A stretch of DNA of 64,000 nucleotides from an uncultured Clostridia bacterium (GTDB taxonomy: Bacteria; Bacillota; Clostridia; Oscillospirales; Ruminococcaceae), in assembly GCA_947389015.1 (NCBI GenBank), contig CANDVA010000012.1:31904-95903 (forward strand), in the 5' to 3' direction. Under the pieces are notes generated by a model, which saw nothing but the letters and a program-made list of their open reading frames with translations, searched no databases and was not told where the DNA came from. Position 1 is the first letter of the stretch. Each line of letters starts with the position of its first letter. The position numbers and the translations under genes are program-made. Below are positions 44,302-53,181 of this stretch, piece by piece.

Positions 44302-44859
44302 TCAGTCTTTATAGTATTTTCGCAGCTTGGCTCTCGCCCTTGAAAGCGCGTTGTCAACAGCCTTTTTTTCGATATTCAGATGTCGGGCTATCTCGTCGTA
44401 GGACAATCCCATTACAGCGCCGCGGATACATTGTGTCTCCAACGGTGTAAGCTCCGTCTCTATGCGCTCCAGCACCTCTTTGCTGTCTTCTCTCGCAATG
44501 ACAATTTCCTCGGGAGTAGGCGCGGGATCGGCAATATCGTTCAGCTTTTCGGGATCGGAATCCGCAAGCAGGGAAGTGCGTCTCAGAGACCTTTTCGCGG
44601 TATTGCGAAGTCTGTTTTCGATACACACCGCCGCGAACGCGGCAAACTCGCCCTTTTCCTCGTCATAGCTGCGGACAGCTGAAAGCAGACCCTCCATGCC
44701 GTCCGAGACAAGCTCCTCGTAGTCGGCTGCGCCCGAGTACCGCTTTGCGCAGGAGAACACTGTTTTCATATAACGCGAGATCAGCTCCGCGGTCTTTCCA
44801 CTGTCGGGCGGATCGTTGCGGATCAATTCCTTGTCACTCAATGCAGAATAATCCGACAT
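44302..44859 (-). CDS. RNA polymerase sigma-70 family factor (SigH-like)
   Basis: 185 residues. Region 2 is recognised as YEELVSDGMEGLLSAVRSYDEEKG (read in two parts) near 45-68 followed by FAAFAAVCIENRLRN; region 4 as LTPLETQCIRGAVMGLSYDEIA and ALSRARAKLRKYY near 140-183. This is the size and spelling of the sigma-H/SigF-like group used for stationary-phase or sporulation onset genes. The ATG at 44859 has GAGG upstream. It has its own consensus promoter. Confidence 0.88.
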   Translation of the reverse strand: MSDYSALSDKELIRNDPPDSGKTAELISRYMKTVFSCAKRYSGAADYEELVSDGMEGLLSAVRSYDEEKGEFAAFAAVCIENRLRNTAKRSLRRTSLLADSDPEKLNDIADPAPTPEEIVIAREDSKEVLERIETELTPLETQCIRGAVMGLSYDEIARHLNIEKKAVDNALSRARAKLRKYYKD

Positions 44860-44910
44860 AACGCTCACCCTCGGTAATTGAAAACACTTTGCCACACTAC
44901 TACTGTATGT

Positions 44911-44939
44911 ATTTTACCACATTTAAAACGATTTGTCAA
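44911..44939 (-). promoter_or_regulatory. Promoter of the sigma factor gene
   Basis: Minus strand TTGACA (44934-44939), 17 bases, TAAAAT (44911-44916). Confidence 0.8.
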
Positions 44940-45006
44940 TAGTTAAATTAAAAAACTAAAAATTCCGACATTTTAATCTGTTTTTTGTCAGATAATTTGT
45001 GTATAT

Positions 45007-45552
45007 TTACCGAGAGTACTTTGCGCGCCCGCTTTGAAAAATGTTGCCTCCGACGCTGTCGATCGCGACAGTCAAAGGAAATTCCCGGAATGTAAGGCGT
45101 TTCACGCTTTCACAGCCCAGATCTTCAAACGCGATGACTTCGCACTCGGATATGCACTTGCACGCCAACGCTCCCGCGCCGCCTATCGCGCAGAAGTACA
45201 CCGCTCCATTGCGCTTTATCGCGTCGCAGACCGCCTCGGAGCGTTCGCCCTTGCCGATCATCGCGGAAAGACCCTTGTCGAGGAATTCGGGGGAATACAC
45301 ATCCATACGACTTGACGTGGTCGGACCGCACGACCCGATGACCATACCGTCCTTAGCGCCCGTGGGACCCGCGTAGTATATCGCCGCGCCGTCAAGCGCG
45401 TAGGGAAGTTCGCCGCCGCTGTCGAGCAACGTCTTGATACGCTTGTGCGCCGCGTCGCGCGATGTGTATACGGTGCCCGAGAGCAGCACCTTGTCGCCAG
45501 CGCGGAGCGATCTTGCTTTTTCCTTTAATTCGTTTGTGTTGAGATATATCAT
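45007..45552 (-). CDS. fumB: Class I fumarate hydratase, beta (C-terminal) subunit
   Basis: 181 residues matching the swivelling C-terminal domain of oxygen-sensitive iron-sulfur hydro-lyases. Phrases typical of the subunit: GTVYTSRDAAHKR near 26, YYAGPTGAKDGM near 59, GSCGPTTSSRMD near 73, IGKGERS near 99 and GGAGALACKCI near 124. It works only with an alpha subunit bearing the [4Fe-4S] cluster, to interconvert fumarate and malate, or tartrate and oxaloacetate. No alpha-subunit gene is adjacent, which is unusual. Confidence 0.9.
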   Translation of the reverse strand: MIYLNTNELKEKARSLRAGDKVLLSGTVYTSRDAAHKRIKTLLDSGGELPYALDGAAIYYAGPTGAKDGMVIGSCGPTTSSRMDVYSPEFLDKGLSAMIGKGERSEAVCDAIKRNGAVYFCAIGGAGALACKCISECEVIAFEDLGCESVKRLTFREFPLTVAIDSVGGNIFQSGRAKYSR

Positions 45553-45576
45553 GTCGTTTCCTCTTTATTAAACAGT

Positions 45577-45606
45577 AAAGAGCCGAAAAGTGAAATTCGG
45601 CTCTTT
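45577..45606 (-). terminator. Terminator between the DivIVA-domain gene and the fumarase gene
   Basis: AAAGAGCCGAA, eight-base loop, TTCGGCTCTTT: an 11-bp perfect stem with flanking A and T runs, about 20 bases past the stop. Confidence 0.88.
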
Positions 45607-45628
45607 TGAATAACCGTAAATAACCGTG

Positions 45629-47077
45629 TCAGAAGCTGCCGAACAGATCGGAGCTCATATCATCGTCGTCGGACGAGCCGGAGCTTGTATCGCCGAAGTT
45701 CCAGATAGCGGAATCGTCGGCGCTTGGAGCCTTGGGATCGTCGGCGATGTTCTTGGGAGGCTCTGCCGCGGGACTTTCGGGCGCGGAGCCGCCGAAGCTG
45801 CCCGACTGCTCCATAGCCTCAAGCTGCTTTTGCAGATCCGCCCAATCTCCCGATGAACCCATACCCATTGCGGGTTCGGGTTCGGCAACGGGCTCGGGCT
45901 CGGACATTTCAAATCCTCCGCCACCTCCGCCGAACGCTGCCTGCGCCTGTGCGAGCAGGGCGGCCATGGGGTCGTCTGCGTTTGCGGAATTGTCCGTGCC
46001 GCTGTCGCCCATATCCATATTGAAGTCAAGTCCCTTATCCTCGTCGGAGGGTTTAACGGCAAACTTTGCTTCTTCCTCCTTGACGGCTGCAAGCAGATCG
46101 TCATCGACGTCGTTTCCGAGAGCCGAGCTCGGAACGGTCTGCGCGATAAGTTCTTTCATAAAGTCGTTGTTGAATTCCGCCTTTCCGACATTGTCGGTGT
46201 CGATGGGAGCGACCGAGTCAACGTGAACGTCAGCGGTGTTAGCGTTGACATTTGACAGATCAAAGCCCTCGATAACCTCCGCCTTTGGCGCTTTGGGATT
46301 TATCGGAGCAACATTCTCCGTACCGAAGCCCGACATCATATCATCATCGGAGCCGCCGTCCATATTGTCGAACAGGTTGCCGGACAACGACATCTCGGGC
46401 TCGCTGCTTATCGTGGGCTCCGAAACGCTCGGCGGAACGGCAGCCTCGGGCGCGGAAATATTTGAGAAATCGGGCATTTGCACCGTGACGGGCGCGGAGT
46501 CTGCTTTGAGAAGCTCTGACGCCTTTTTGCCAAGCTCGCCGCAGCTGCCAGTAATGCTGTCGAGACAGCTTTTTAGAACGCCCATGAACGCGTCGACGTC
46601 AACGCCGTTTTGACCGCCCGCCGCTCCTGCGGCGTTCCGGGCGCTAGATATAATGTCCTGAGCGGTTTTCTTAGCTTTTTCAACGATATCCTGTGCGGTC
46701 TTGTTAGCCCTTGCTATGATATCCGCAGATTGCTTTTGGGCAGCGGAAGTGTCGGTCTTGCCGCCTGCTGCCGCGGGCTGGTGTTTGAGCTTTCTTTTCA
46801 GTTCGTCGATCTGTATCGTAAGGCTTTCCGCGTTTCTGCGCTCGGTCTTTGCCTGTATCTCGAGCTCGGCAATTTTTTCGGCAGCCTGTTTTTCTGCCGC
46901 TTTGATCCTGCTTTCGGCTTCCTCGGCTGTTTTTACGGCTGCTGCGGTTTTTTCGTCGTTAGCCCGCTTTTCCGCCTCAAGTTCTTTCATTGTTTTGCGA
47001 AGATTGCTTATGTACTCGTTTACTTCGTTTTTATCAAAACCGTTTAACGCACTTTTAAATCCGCCTTCGCCTGCCAT
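45629..47077 (-). CDS. DivIVA-domain protein with long acidic disordered tail
   Basis: 482 residues. The N-terminus FKSALNGFDKNEVNEYIS resembles the membrane-binding start of DivIVA/GpsB proteins, followed by a coiled coil of Ala, Glu and Lys repeats up to about residue 155. The remaining 320 residues are low in complexity and rich in Asp, Pro, Ser and Gly (GGGGG near 392) with no known domain. DivIVA-type proteins bind curved membrane at poles and septa. The long tail is unlike the classic 160-residue DivIVA, so this may be a lineage-specific scaffold. Confidence 0.78.
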   Translation of the reverse strand: MAGEGGFKSALNGFDKNEVNEYISNLRKTMKELEAEKRANDEKTAAAVKTAEEAESRIKAAEKQAAEKIAELEIQAKTERRNAESLTIQIDELKRKLKHQPAAAGGKTDTSAAQKQSADIIARANKTAQDIVEKAKKTAQDIISSARNAAGAAGGQNGVDVDAFMGVLKSCLDSITGSCGELGKKASELLKADSAPVTVQMPDFSNISAPEAAVPPSVSEPTISSEPEMSLSGNLFDNMDGGSDDDMMSGFGTENVAPINPKAPKAEVIEGFDLSNVNANTADVHVDSVAPIDTDNVGKAEFNNDFMKELIAQTVPSSALGNDVDDDLLAAVKEEEAKFAVKPSDEDKGLDFNMDMGDSGTDNSANADDPMAALLAQAQAAFGGGGGGFEMSEPEPVAEPEPAMGMGSSGDWADLQKQLEAMEQSGSFGGSAPESPAAEPPKNIADDPKAPSADDSAIWNFGDTSSGSSDDDDMSSDLFGSF

Positions 47078-47151
47078 AATAAATTACTCCCCTCGAAAAT
47101 AAAATTTACGCCGGTACGCGAAAAAAACGATCCGCGTACTTCCATAATTCA

Positions 47152-47180
47152 ATTATAACATAAAATTCTCAGATATACAA
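47152..47180 (-). promoter_or_regulatory. Promoter of the DivIVA-domain gene
   Basis: Minus strand TTGTAT (47175-47180), 17 bases, TATAAT (47152-47157). A GTACGCG/CGCGTAC stem (47114-47138) lies in the leader. Confidence 0.75.
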
Positions 47181-47301
47181 GTGTTTTAGCAAATTTTATA
47201 AATATGTAGATTTTGGGCGTGCTTTTTTGTGAAAGGTTTACAAAGAATTGTGTGATATTTTGTGCTATTCATAGATTTTCACATTTGTTTGGGAAATATG
47301 G

Positions 47302-47330
47302 TTGTTTTTTTGGCGAAAAATGTGTATAAT
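47302..47330 (+). promoter_or_regulatory. Promoter of ireB
   Basis: TTGTTT (47302-47307), 17 bases, TATAAT (47325-47330). It would give a leader of about 275 bases before ireB. Confidence 0.7.
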
Positions 47331-47502
47331 TATGTTTAGGAGAGCAGGGGAACATTGTGCTTTCTTAAGCCATGCGGTATAAATTTTACAAAATTTAACA
47401 GGCGGTAATATGCTGCTTTGGCGAATGTCCGTTATTCCGAGCGGGTGTTTTTTGCGGATGTAACGGAATGTCGTGATATATAGCTGCTTACCGTCGTCGC
47501 GG

Positions 47503-47586
47503 GAAAATCCAAAAAGGCGAACGAAGCCGAAAGCGGTGATTCGCGAAGCTCGTAGCGGGCAGCAGTGACGAGCATTTTGGATTTTC
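47503..47586 (+). promoter_or_regulatory. Structured leader RNA candidate upstream of ireB
   Basis: GAAAATCCAAAA (47503-47514) pairs perfectly with 47575-47586. Inside are GCGAA/TTCGC (47517-47521 with 47540-47544) enclosing CCG/CGG, and GCTCGT/ACGAGC (47548-47553 with 47568-47573), forming a three-way junction. It ends 14 bases before the AGGAGG of ireB. I could not match it to a known riboswitch, and the T-box sequence is absent. Confidence 0.5.
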
Positions 47587-47614
47587 AAATTAAAATAAGG
47601 AGGATTTGAGAAAT

Positions 47615-47860
47615 ATGCTGGACAAGACAATGACGTTTTCGGTGCATGAAGATCGCGAAAGCGAGATGAAGGAGATACTCACCACCGTATATGACGCGCT
47701 TAAGCAGAAGGGCTACAACCCGATCAATCAGCTCGTCGGCTATATTCTGTCGGAGGATCCTACATATATCACCACGTTCAACAACGCGCGGGGTCTTATC
47801 CGACACATAGACAGGGACGAGCTTTTGCAGGTATTGGTAAAGTCATATCTGACCAATTGA
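47615..47860 (+). CDS. ireB: IreB-family regulatory phosphoprotein
   Basis: 81 residues. The text [18 protein letters not shown] and [19 protein letters not shown] identify the UPF0297/IreB family. In Enterococcus IreB is phosphorylated by the IreK Ser/Thr kinase and restrains cephalosporin resistance. In most Firmicutes it lies between alaS and ruvX; here it stands alone behind a long leader. AGGAGG lies 11 bases before the ATG; the TTG at 47606 sits too close to that site. Confidence 0.95.
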   Translation: MLDKTMTFSVHEDRESEMKEILTTVYDALKQKGYNPINQLVGYILSEDPTYITTFNNARGLIRHIDRDELLQVLVKSYLTN

Positions 47861-47912
47861 TTTTGCAGAGCTTGCGGGACTTTCTTGCAAGACGTAATTT
47901 ACAATGGCGAAG

Positions 47913-47949
47913 AAAATTGCGTTTCGCGGTGTTGGCGAGGCGCAATTTT
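47913..47949 (+). terminator. Terminator of ireB
   Basis: AAAATTGCGTTTCGC, seven-base loop, GCGAGGCGCAATTTTT. It ends the ireB transcript. The rest of the 339 bases up to livJ holds only the livJ promoter. Confidence 0.85.
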
Positions 47950-48069
47950 TTACTCGTTTTGTGTATTTTTGCGGTTTGACTTTTAACGTAATATGGCAAT
48001 TTTTGCGGGTTTAGTGTAAATTGCACAAATTTTTTTTGTTTGGTTTGTAAGATTGCTACGATTTTGTTC

Positions 48070-48098
48070 TTGACAGATTATGAATTAAATGGTATAGT
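48070..48098 (+). promoter_or_regulatory. Promoter of the liv operon
   Basis: TTGACA (48070-48075), 17 bases, TATAGT (48093-48098), about 100 bases before livJ. Confidence 0.8.
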
Positions 48099-48199
48099 AA
48101 AATTGCAAAGAAAATTATTGCGGTCGTTTTTTGCCGCGGTGATTTTCCGAAGATATATTATTGTATTTATTTATGTATGGAAAAGAAAGGAAATTTGTT

Positions 48200-49417
48200 A
48201 TGAAGAATGTGTTTAAGCGTGTTGCTGCCGTATCTCTGGCAGCGGCTATGACGTTCGGATTTGCAGGCTGTAACACTAACGGCGAGTCCGGAAGCTCCAA
48301 TAACGGCGCGGGCAACGGCGGTTCCGCAGGAAACGGCGGAACTCTCGTTATCGGCGGTATCGGTCCTATTACGGGCGGCGCTGCTCAGTACGGCGTCGCG
48401 GTAAAGAACGGCACGCAGCTTGCCGTTGACGAGATCAATGCTGCTGGCGGCGTAAACGGCATTACTCTTAAGCTCGAGTTCCAGGACGACGAGCACGATG
48501 CGGAGAAGTCGGTAAACGCGTATAACTCCCTTAAGGATAAGGATATGAAGCTCCTTATCGGTACGGTCACATCCGCTCCCTGCGAGGCCGTTTCCAAGGA
48601 GGCTGCCAAGGATAATATGTTCCTGCTCACTCCTTCCGGATCTTCCGTAGATTGCATTACCGCGGGCGACAACTGTTTCCGTATGTGCTTTACCGACCCC
48701 ATGCAGGGTTCTATCGCGGCTAATTATATCGCGGACAATATGAGCGCCAAGAAGATCGGCATCATCTACGACAGCTCCGATTCATACTCTACCGGTATCG
48801 TAAGCGGTTTTGAGGAGGTCGCTAAGACAAAGGGTCTCGAGGTCGTTGAAAAGCAGGCGTTTACTGCCGACGCTAAGACCGACTTCTCCGTTCAGATCCA
48901 GAAGATCGCGGACAGTGGCGCTGAAATGCTGTTCCTGCCTTTCTACTACACCGAGGCTGCGCTGGTTCTCCAGCAGGCACAGGGCAAGCTCGATATCCCT
49001 GTATTCGGCGGCGACGGTCTTGACGGCATTATCGACGTTCTCGGCGACAAGGTCGATATCGCGGACGGCGTTTATGTAATGTCTCCGTATGCGGCTTCTT
49101 CTCCCGAGGCGAAGTCAGCTGCGTTCACTAAGGCATATCAGGAGAAGTTCCCGAACGATCCGCTCAACCAGTTCGCTGCTGACGCTTACGACTGTGTATA
49201 CGCTGTAAAACAGGCTATGGAGAAGGCAGACGTTAAGGACGCGTCTATCTCCGCTTCCGAGCTTTGTAATAAGCTCAAGGCCGCTATGACACAGATCGAA
49301 CTTGACGGCGTTACCGGTAAGACCAAGTGGGCTGCGGACGGCGAACCCGAGAAGGCACCCAAGGTTCTTAAGATTGTTATTAAGGACGGCAAGGGCGAGT
49401 ACGAGGTGCTCAGCTGA
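48200..49417 (+). CDS. livJ: Branched-chain amino acid ABC transporter, substrate-binding lipoprotein
   Basis: 405 residues. Signal peptide with lipobox FAGC (Cys 26), then a Gly/Asn/Ser linker, then a type I periplasmic-binding fold: IGGIGPITGGAAQYG near 50, NAAGGVNG-like INAAGGVNGI near 80, and DAYDCVYAVKQAM near 330. It captures Leu, Ile or Val outside the cell for the LivHMGF permease. The ATG at 48200 follows AAAGAAAGG. It is the first gene of the complete operon and is probably the most abundant product, given the hairpin after it. Confidence 0.95.
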   Translation: MKNVFKRVAAVSLAAAMTFGFAGCNTNGESGSSNNGAGNGGSAGNGGTLVIGGIGPITGGAAQYGVAVKNGTQLAVDEINAAGGVNGITLKLEFQDDEHDAEKSVNAYNSLKDKDMKLLIGTVTSAPCEAVSKEAAKDNMFLLTPSGSSVDCITAGDNCFRMCFTDPMQGSIAANYIADNMSAKKIGIIYDSSDSYSTGIVSGFEEVAKTKGLEVVEKQAFTADAKTDFSVQIQKIADSGAEMLFLPFYYTEAALVLQQAQGKLDIPVFGGDGLDGIIDVLGDKVDIADGVYVMSPYAASSPEAKSAAFTKAYQEKFPNDPLNQFAADAYDCVYAVKQAMEKADVKDASISASELCNKLKAAMTQIELDGVTGKTKWAADGEPEKAPKVLKIVIKDGKGEYEVLS

Positions 49418-49450
49418 TAGCGGCGGCGTTATTATAAGTTAATTCGCAAA

Positions 49451-49479
49451 CCGTACAAGGGCGTTCGGCTCTTGTACGG
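49451..49479 (+). terminator. Hairpin after livJ, likely attenuator
   Basis: CCGTACAAG, eleven-base loop, CTTGTACGG, followed by CTTTGCC. A second stem GATCCCC/GGGGATT lies at about 49507-49527. No strong T-run, so read-through into livH is expected; such stems usually raise the binding-protein dose over the permease. Confidence 0.65.
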
Positions 49480-49626
49480 CTTTGCCATAATTTCGGGCAA
49501 ATTGCAGATCCCCTGTTTTCGGGGATTTGCTTTCATAGATTTGTGACGAACAAACGTTATTTTTCTATGAAAACAAATTCCCGCAGCACTCAAAATCAAT
49601 TCCCCTATGGAAAGGAGAACAGCTCT

Positions 49627-50574
49627 ATGATGAGCTTTGTTTCGTATCTGGTAAACGGGTTGAGCTTGGGCTCGATCTATGCGCTGATAGCGCTTGGCTA
49701 TACTATGGTTTACGGTATCGCCAAAATGCTGAATTTCGCGCATGGTGATATTATAATGGTAGGCGGCTACGCGGCGCTTATAACCATGGCAACGACTTGG
49801 TGCCCCGTGTGGCTGGCTATCGTTATCGCGGTCGTTGTGTGTACGGTGCTCGGCGTTGTCATCGAAAAGGTGGCGTACAAGCCCCTGCGCGGCGCTCCTC
49901 CGCTTGCCGTGCTGATCACGGCTATCGGTGTGAGCTATTTGCTTCAGAATGTCGCTTTGCTTACTCAGACGGCGAACCCGAAAACTTTCACTTCTATCGC
50001 GGCGGGCGCGCCTCCGTTCCTGCTCGTGTTTGAGGGTAAGGCTCCGCTGTTCTTTACGGCGGCTGCCGACAGTCCATACGGCGACCTGAAACCCGTGCTC
50101 ACTATTTCCATGGAGACATTCCTTGCTATTGTGGTTTCAATAGTCATTATGGTGCTGCTTACGCTGTTCATCAACAAGACCAAGGCGGGCAAGGCAATGC
50201 TCGCGTGCTCGGAGGATAAGGGTGCGGCGCAGCTTATGGGTATCAACGTAAACGGTACTATCACGCTGACTTTCGCTATCGGCTCCGCGCTTGCGGCGGT
50301 AGCGGCGGTGCTTATGTGCTCGACTTACCCGCAGATCACGCCGTATACGGGCTCTATGCCGGGTATCAAGGCATTTGTCGCGGCGGTATTCGGCGGTATC
50401 GGAAGTATTCCCGGCGCTATGATAGGCGGCGTGCTGCTGGGCGTTATCGAGCAGCTGTCCAAGGCTTACATAAGCTCGCAGCTCTCGGACGCTATCGTAT
50501 TCCTTGTGTTGATTATAGTTCTTGTCGTTCGTCCTACGGGAATTCTGGGCAGGAAGATAAATGAAAAGGTTTAA
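49627..50574 (+). CDS. livH: Branched-chain amino acid ABC permease LivH
   Basis: 315 residues with eight or so membrane segments. The start MMSFVSYLVNGLSLGSIYAL, YTMVYGIAKMLNFAHGD near 27 and the coupling region AVFGGIGSIPGAMIGG near 258 are typical of LivH. AAAGGAG lies 9 bases before the ATG at 49627; the longer frame to 49543 has no ribosome site. Confidence 0.95.
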   Translation: MMSFVSYLVNGLSLGSIYALIALGYTMVYGIAKMLNFAHGDIIMVGGYAALITMATTWCPVWLAIVIAVVVCTVLGVVIEKVAYKPLRGAPPLAVLITAIGVSYLLQNVALLTQTANPKTFTSIAAGAPPFLLVFEGKAPLFFTAAADSPYGDLKPVLTISMETFLAIVVSIVIMVLLTLFINKTKAGKAMLACSEDKGAAQLMGINVNGTITLTFAIGSALAAVAAVLMCSTYPQITPYTGSMPGIKAFVAAVFGGIGSIPGAMIGGVLLGVIEQLSKAYISSQLSDAIVFLVLIIVLVVRPTGILGRKINEKV

Positions 50575-50584
50575 GGTGATGACG

Positions 50585-51667
50585 ATGAGAAAGCAAACAA
50601 AAAATAACCTTATAACCTTTGTGGGCGCGGCTGTGCTGTTTTTTGCCATGGCGGCGCTCTCGCAGGCGGGAGTATTAAACAACAAGATCACGGGCTTGCT
50701 CGTGCCGATTGGTATATACGTGATTTTGGCTATCTCCCTTAATTTGACGGTGGGCGTGCTCGGCGAGCTGTCGCTGGGTCACGCGGGATTTATGTGCGTG
50801 GGCGCTTATGTTTCGGGCGCGGTCTCGCTGGTGATACAGAATTCGCCAAACCTCGCGGTACCCGACTGGCTGAGGTTCGCGCTCGCGATAGTACTGGGCG
50901 GAATAATGGCGGCAGTTTTCGGCGTACTTATCGGAATACCCGTTCTCCGACTCCGCGGCGACTATCTGGCTATCGTTACGCTCGGATTCGGCGAAATTAT
51001 GAAGTCGCTTGCGAACAACATTTACCTTGTGATGGACAATAACGGTCTGCATTTCGGCTTTACGCAGGCTCCCGAGCTCGGCGAAAATTCCGAGGGCGCA
51101 AAGGAGCTGCTGCGCGGTCCTATCGGAATGTCCGCGCCGCAGGATACCAATATCTGGGTAGTCTCTGTCGTGCTGCTGATATGTTTGGCGGCGCTGATGA
51201 TGTTTATCGACAGCAAGTCGGGACGCGCCTGCATGGCGGTACGCGACAACTATATTGCGGCGCAGTCGGTGGGTATCAACGTCACGAAGTTCAGACTTAT
51301 GGCGTTTACTATTTCGGCAGCTATCGCGGGCGTTGCGGGTGCACTTTATTCGCACTCGATCTCGCTGTTGGCGGCTAAGAAATTCGACTACAATCTTTCG
51401 ATACTGATACTCGTTTTCGTGGTACTGGGCGGACTTGGCAGTATGCGCGGCTCGATAATCGCGACGATAATCCTGTATGCGCTGCCCGAGATTTTCCGTG
51501 AGGTCGGAAATTATCGTATGCTGATCTATGCTATCGTGCTTATCGGTATGATGATCTTTAACAACGCGCCGTTCTTTATTCAGCTCAGAGAGCGTATCGG
51601 CGCATCCGCTCCCGTTCGGAAGCTCAAGGGGATATTTAAGAAAAAGAAAGCGGGAGGTGTCGAATAA
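50585..51667 (+). CDS. livM: Branched-chain amino acid ABC permease LivM
   Basis: 360 residues, about ten membrane segments. Typical LivM text: LNLTVGVLGELSLGHAGFM near 48, PVLRLRGDYLAIVTLGFGE in parts near 120, and VVLGGLGSMRGSIIA near 275. The basic KKKKAGG tail marks the cytoplasmic end. I chose the ATG at 50585 following AAGGTGAT; in-frame ATGs at 50561 and 50579 overlap livH or that site. Confidence 0.94.
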   Translation: MRKQTKNNLITFVGAAVLFFAMAALSQAGVLNNKITGLLVPIGIYVILAISLNLTVGVLGELSLGHAGFMCVGAYVSGAVSLVIQNSPNLAVPDWLRFALAIVLGGIMAAVFGVLIGIPVLRLRGDYLAIVTLGFGEIMKSLANNIYLVMDNNGLHFGFTQAPELGENSEGAKELLRGPIGMSAPQDTNIWVVSVVLLICLAALMMFIDSKSGRACMAVRDNYIAAQSVGINVTKFRLMAFTISAAIAGVAGALYSHSISLLAAKKFDYNLSILILVFVVLGGLGSMRGSIIATIILYALPEIFREVGNYRMLIYAIVLIGMMIFNNAPFFIQLRERIGASAPVRKLKGIFKKKKAGGVE

Positions 51668-52441
51668 ATGAGCGAAAAAAATACTCCCATACTCGAGGTC
51701 AAGGAGCTGTCTATTCAATTCGGCGGACTCCGCGCAGTCGACGGGCTGAACATGCGCGTCAAGAAGGGTCAGCTTTACGGACTTATCGGTCCCAACGGCG
51801 CGGGCAAGACCACCGTGTTCAATATGCTGACGGGCGTTTACAAGCCCACGTCCGGCGGTATCTTCCTCGACGGTGTGAATATCACGGGAAAATCGCCCGT
51901 TGAGATAAACAAGAGCGGAATTGCGAGAACTTTTCAGAATATCCGTTTGTTTAAGGCTATGAGCGTTATCGATAACGTCAAGGTCGGAATGCAGAATCGG
52001 ACGAAGTACACGACTATCGAGGGTATCCTCCGTCTGCCGCGTTATTTTAAGGAAGAAAAGCAGATGAACGAAAAGGCGGTAGAGTTGCTTAAGGTGTTCG
52101 ACCTGGACGGCGAAAAGAATCAGCTCTCGGCTAACCTGCCCTACGGAAAGCAGAGAAAGCTTGAGATTGCGAGAGCGCTCGCTACAAATCCTAAGCTGCT
52201 TCTGCTCGACGAGCCCGCGGCGGGTATGAACCCGAACGAGACTGCGGAGCTTATGGACACAATCCGTTTTGTGCGGGAAAAATTTGATATGACGATATTG
52301 CTGATAGAGCACGATATGAAGCTTGTAGCGGGTATATGCGAGGAGCTCACCGTGCTGAACTTTGGGCAGGAGCTGGCGCAGGGCGAAACCTCGGCGGTGC
52401 TCAACGATCCGAAGGTCATCACCGCCTACTTGGGCGATTAA
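51668..52441 (+). CDS. livG: Branched-chain amino acid ABC transporter ATPase LivG
   Basis: 257 residues. Walker A GPNGAGKTT near 42, the Q-loop NIRLFKAM near 95, a signature of the form LPYGKQRKLEIARAL near 155 (normal for LivG, replacing LSGGQ), and Walker B LLLLDEPAAGMNP near 178. It starts immediately after livM. Confidence 0.96.
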   Translation: MSEKNTPILEVKELSIQFGGLRAVDGLNMRVKKGQLYGLIGPNGAGKTTVFNMLTGVYKPTSGGIFLDGVNITGKSPVEINKSGIARTFQNIRLFKAMSVIDNVKVGMQNRTKYTTIEGILRLPRYFKEEKQMNEKAVELLKVFDLDGEKNQLSANLPYGKQRKLEIARALATNPKLLLLDEPAAGMNPNETAELMDTIRFVREKFDMTILLIEHDMKLVAGICEELTVLNFGQELAQGETSAVLNDPKVITAYLGD

Positions 52442-52454
52442 GGGGGCGCTGTAT

Positions 52455-53165
52455 ATGTCAATGCTGGAAATTCAAGATCTGGAGGTTTACTACGGCGCTA
52501 TCAACGCGATCAAGGGTATTTCCTTTAACGTCGAGCAGGGCGAGATAATCGCGCTTATCGGCGCGAACGGCGCGGGCAAAACCACCATTCTGCACACGAT
52601 AACGGGGCTTGTTGCCGCAAAGCACGGGTCTATCAGGTTCAACGACAAGGAGTTGACCAAAACTCCCGCGCATAAGATTGTATCAATGGGAATGGCTCAT
52701 GTTCCCGAAGGACGCCGTGTGTTCGCGCAGCTTTCCGTGTACGAGAACCTCATGCTCGGCGCGTATACCCGTAAGGATAAGGCGGAGATAAATGAGAGCA
52801 TAGAACGCGTTTACGAGCGTTTTCCGAGATTAAAGGAGCGCCGCAGTCAGTCTGCTGGAACGCTCTCGGGAGGCGAGCAGCAGATGCTCGCAATGGGCAG
52901 AGCGCTGATGTCAAAGCCGTCGATAATCCTTATGGACGAGCCGTCAATGGGACTTTCCCCGCTTTATGTAAGCGAGATTTTCGATATCATTCAGGAGATC
53001 AACAAGTCGGGTACTACGGTGCTGCTGGTCGAGCAGAACGCGAAAAAGGCGCTGTCTATCGCGAACAGGGCGTATGTGCTCGAAACGGGTAATATCGCGC
53101 TGTCGGGCGACGCGCACGAGCTTATGGATAACGAGCAGGTCAAGAAGGCGTATCTGGGCGAGTAA
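52455..53165 (+). CDS. livF: Branched-chain amino acid ABC transporter ATPase LivF
   Basis: 236 residues. Walker A GANGAGKTT near 38, signature LSGGEQQMLAMGRAL near 138 and Walker B ILMDEPSMGLSP near 160. It pairs with LivG. The ATG at 52455 has AGGGGG 8 bases upstream. Long frames upstream of it overlap livG and are ignored. Confidence 0.96.
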   Translation: MSMLEIQDLEVYYGAINAIKGISFNVEQGEIIALIGANGAGKTTILHTITGLVAAKHGSIRFNDKELTKTPAHKIVSMGMAHVPEGRRVFAQLSVYENLMLGAYTRKDKAEINESIERVYERFPRLKERRSQSAGTLSGGEQQMLAMGRALMSKPSIILMDEPSMGLSPLYVSEIFDIIQEINKSGTTVLLVEQNAKKALSIANRAYVLETGNIALSGDAHELMDNEQVKKAYLGE

Positions 53166-53181
53166 GTTTGAGAGGTAATCT

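Noticed and set aside
47337..47502. T-box riboswitch for the ireB leader
   Set aside because: The conserved TGGNACCGCG antiterminator sequence is absent and no terminator precedes ireB.
50675..52312. Open frame of 545 codons on the minus strand opposite livM and livG
   Set aside because: Antisense of two clear ABC transporter genes. Its content is Arg/His-rich shadow sequence.
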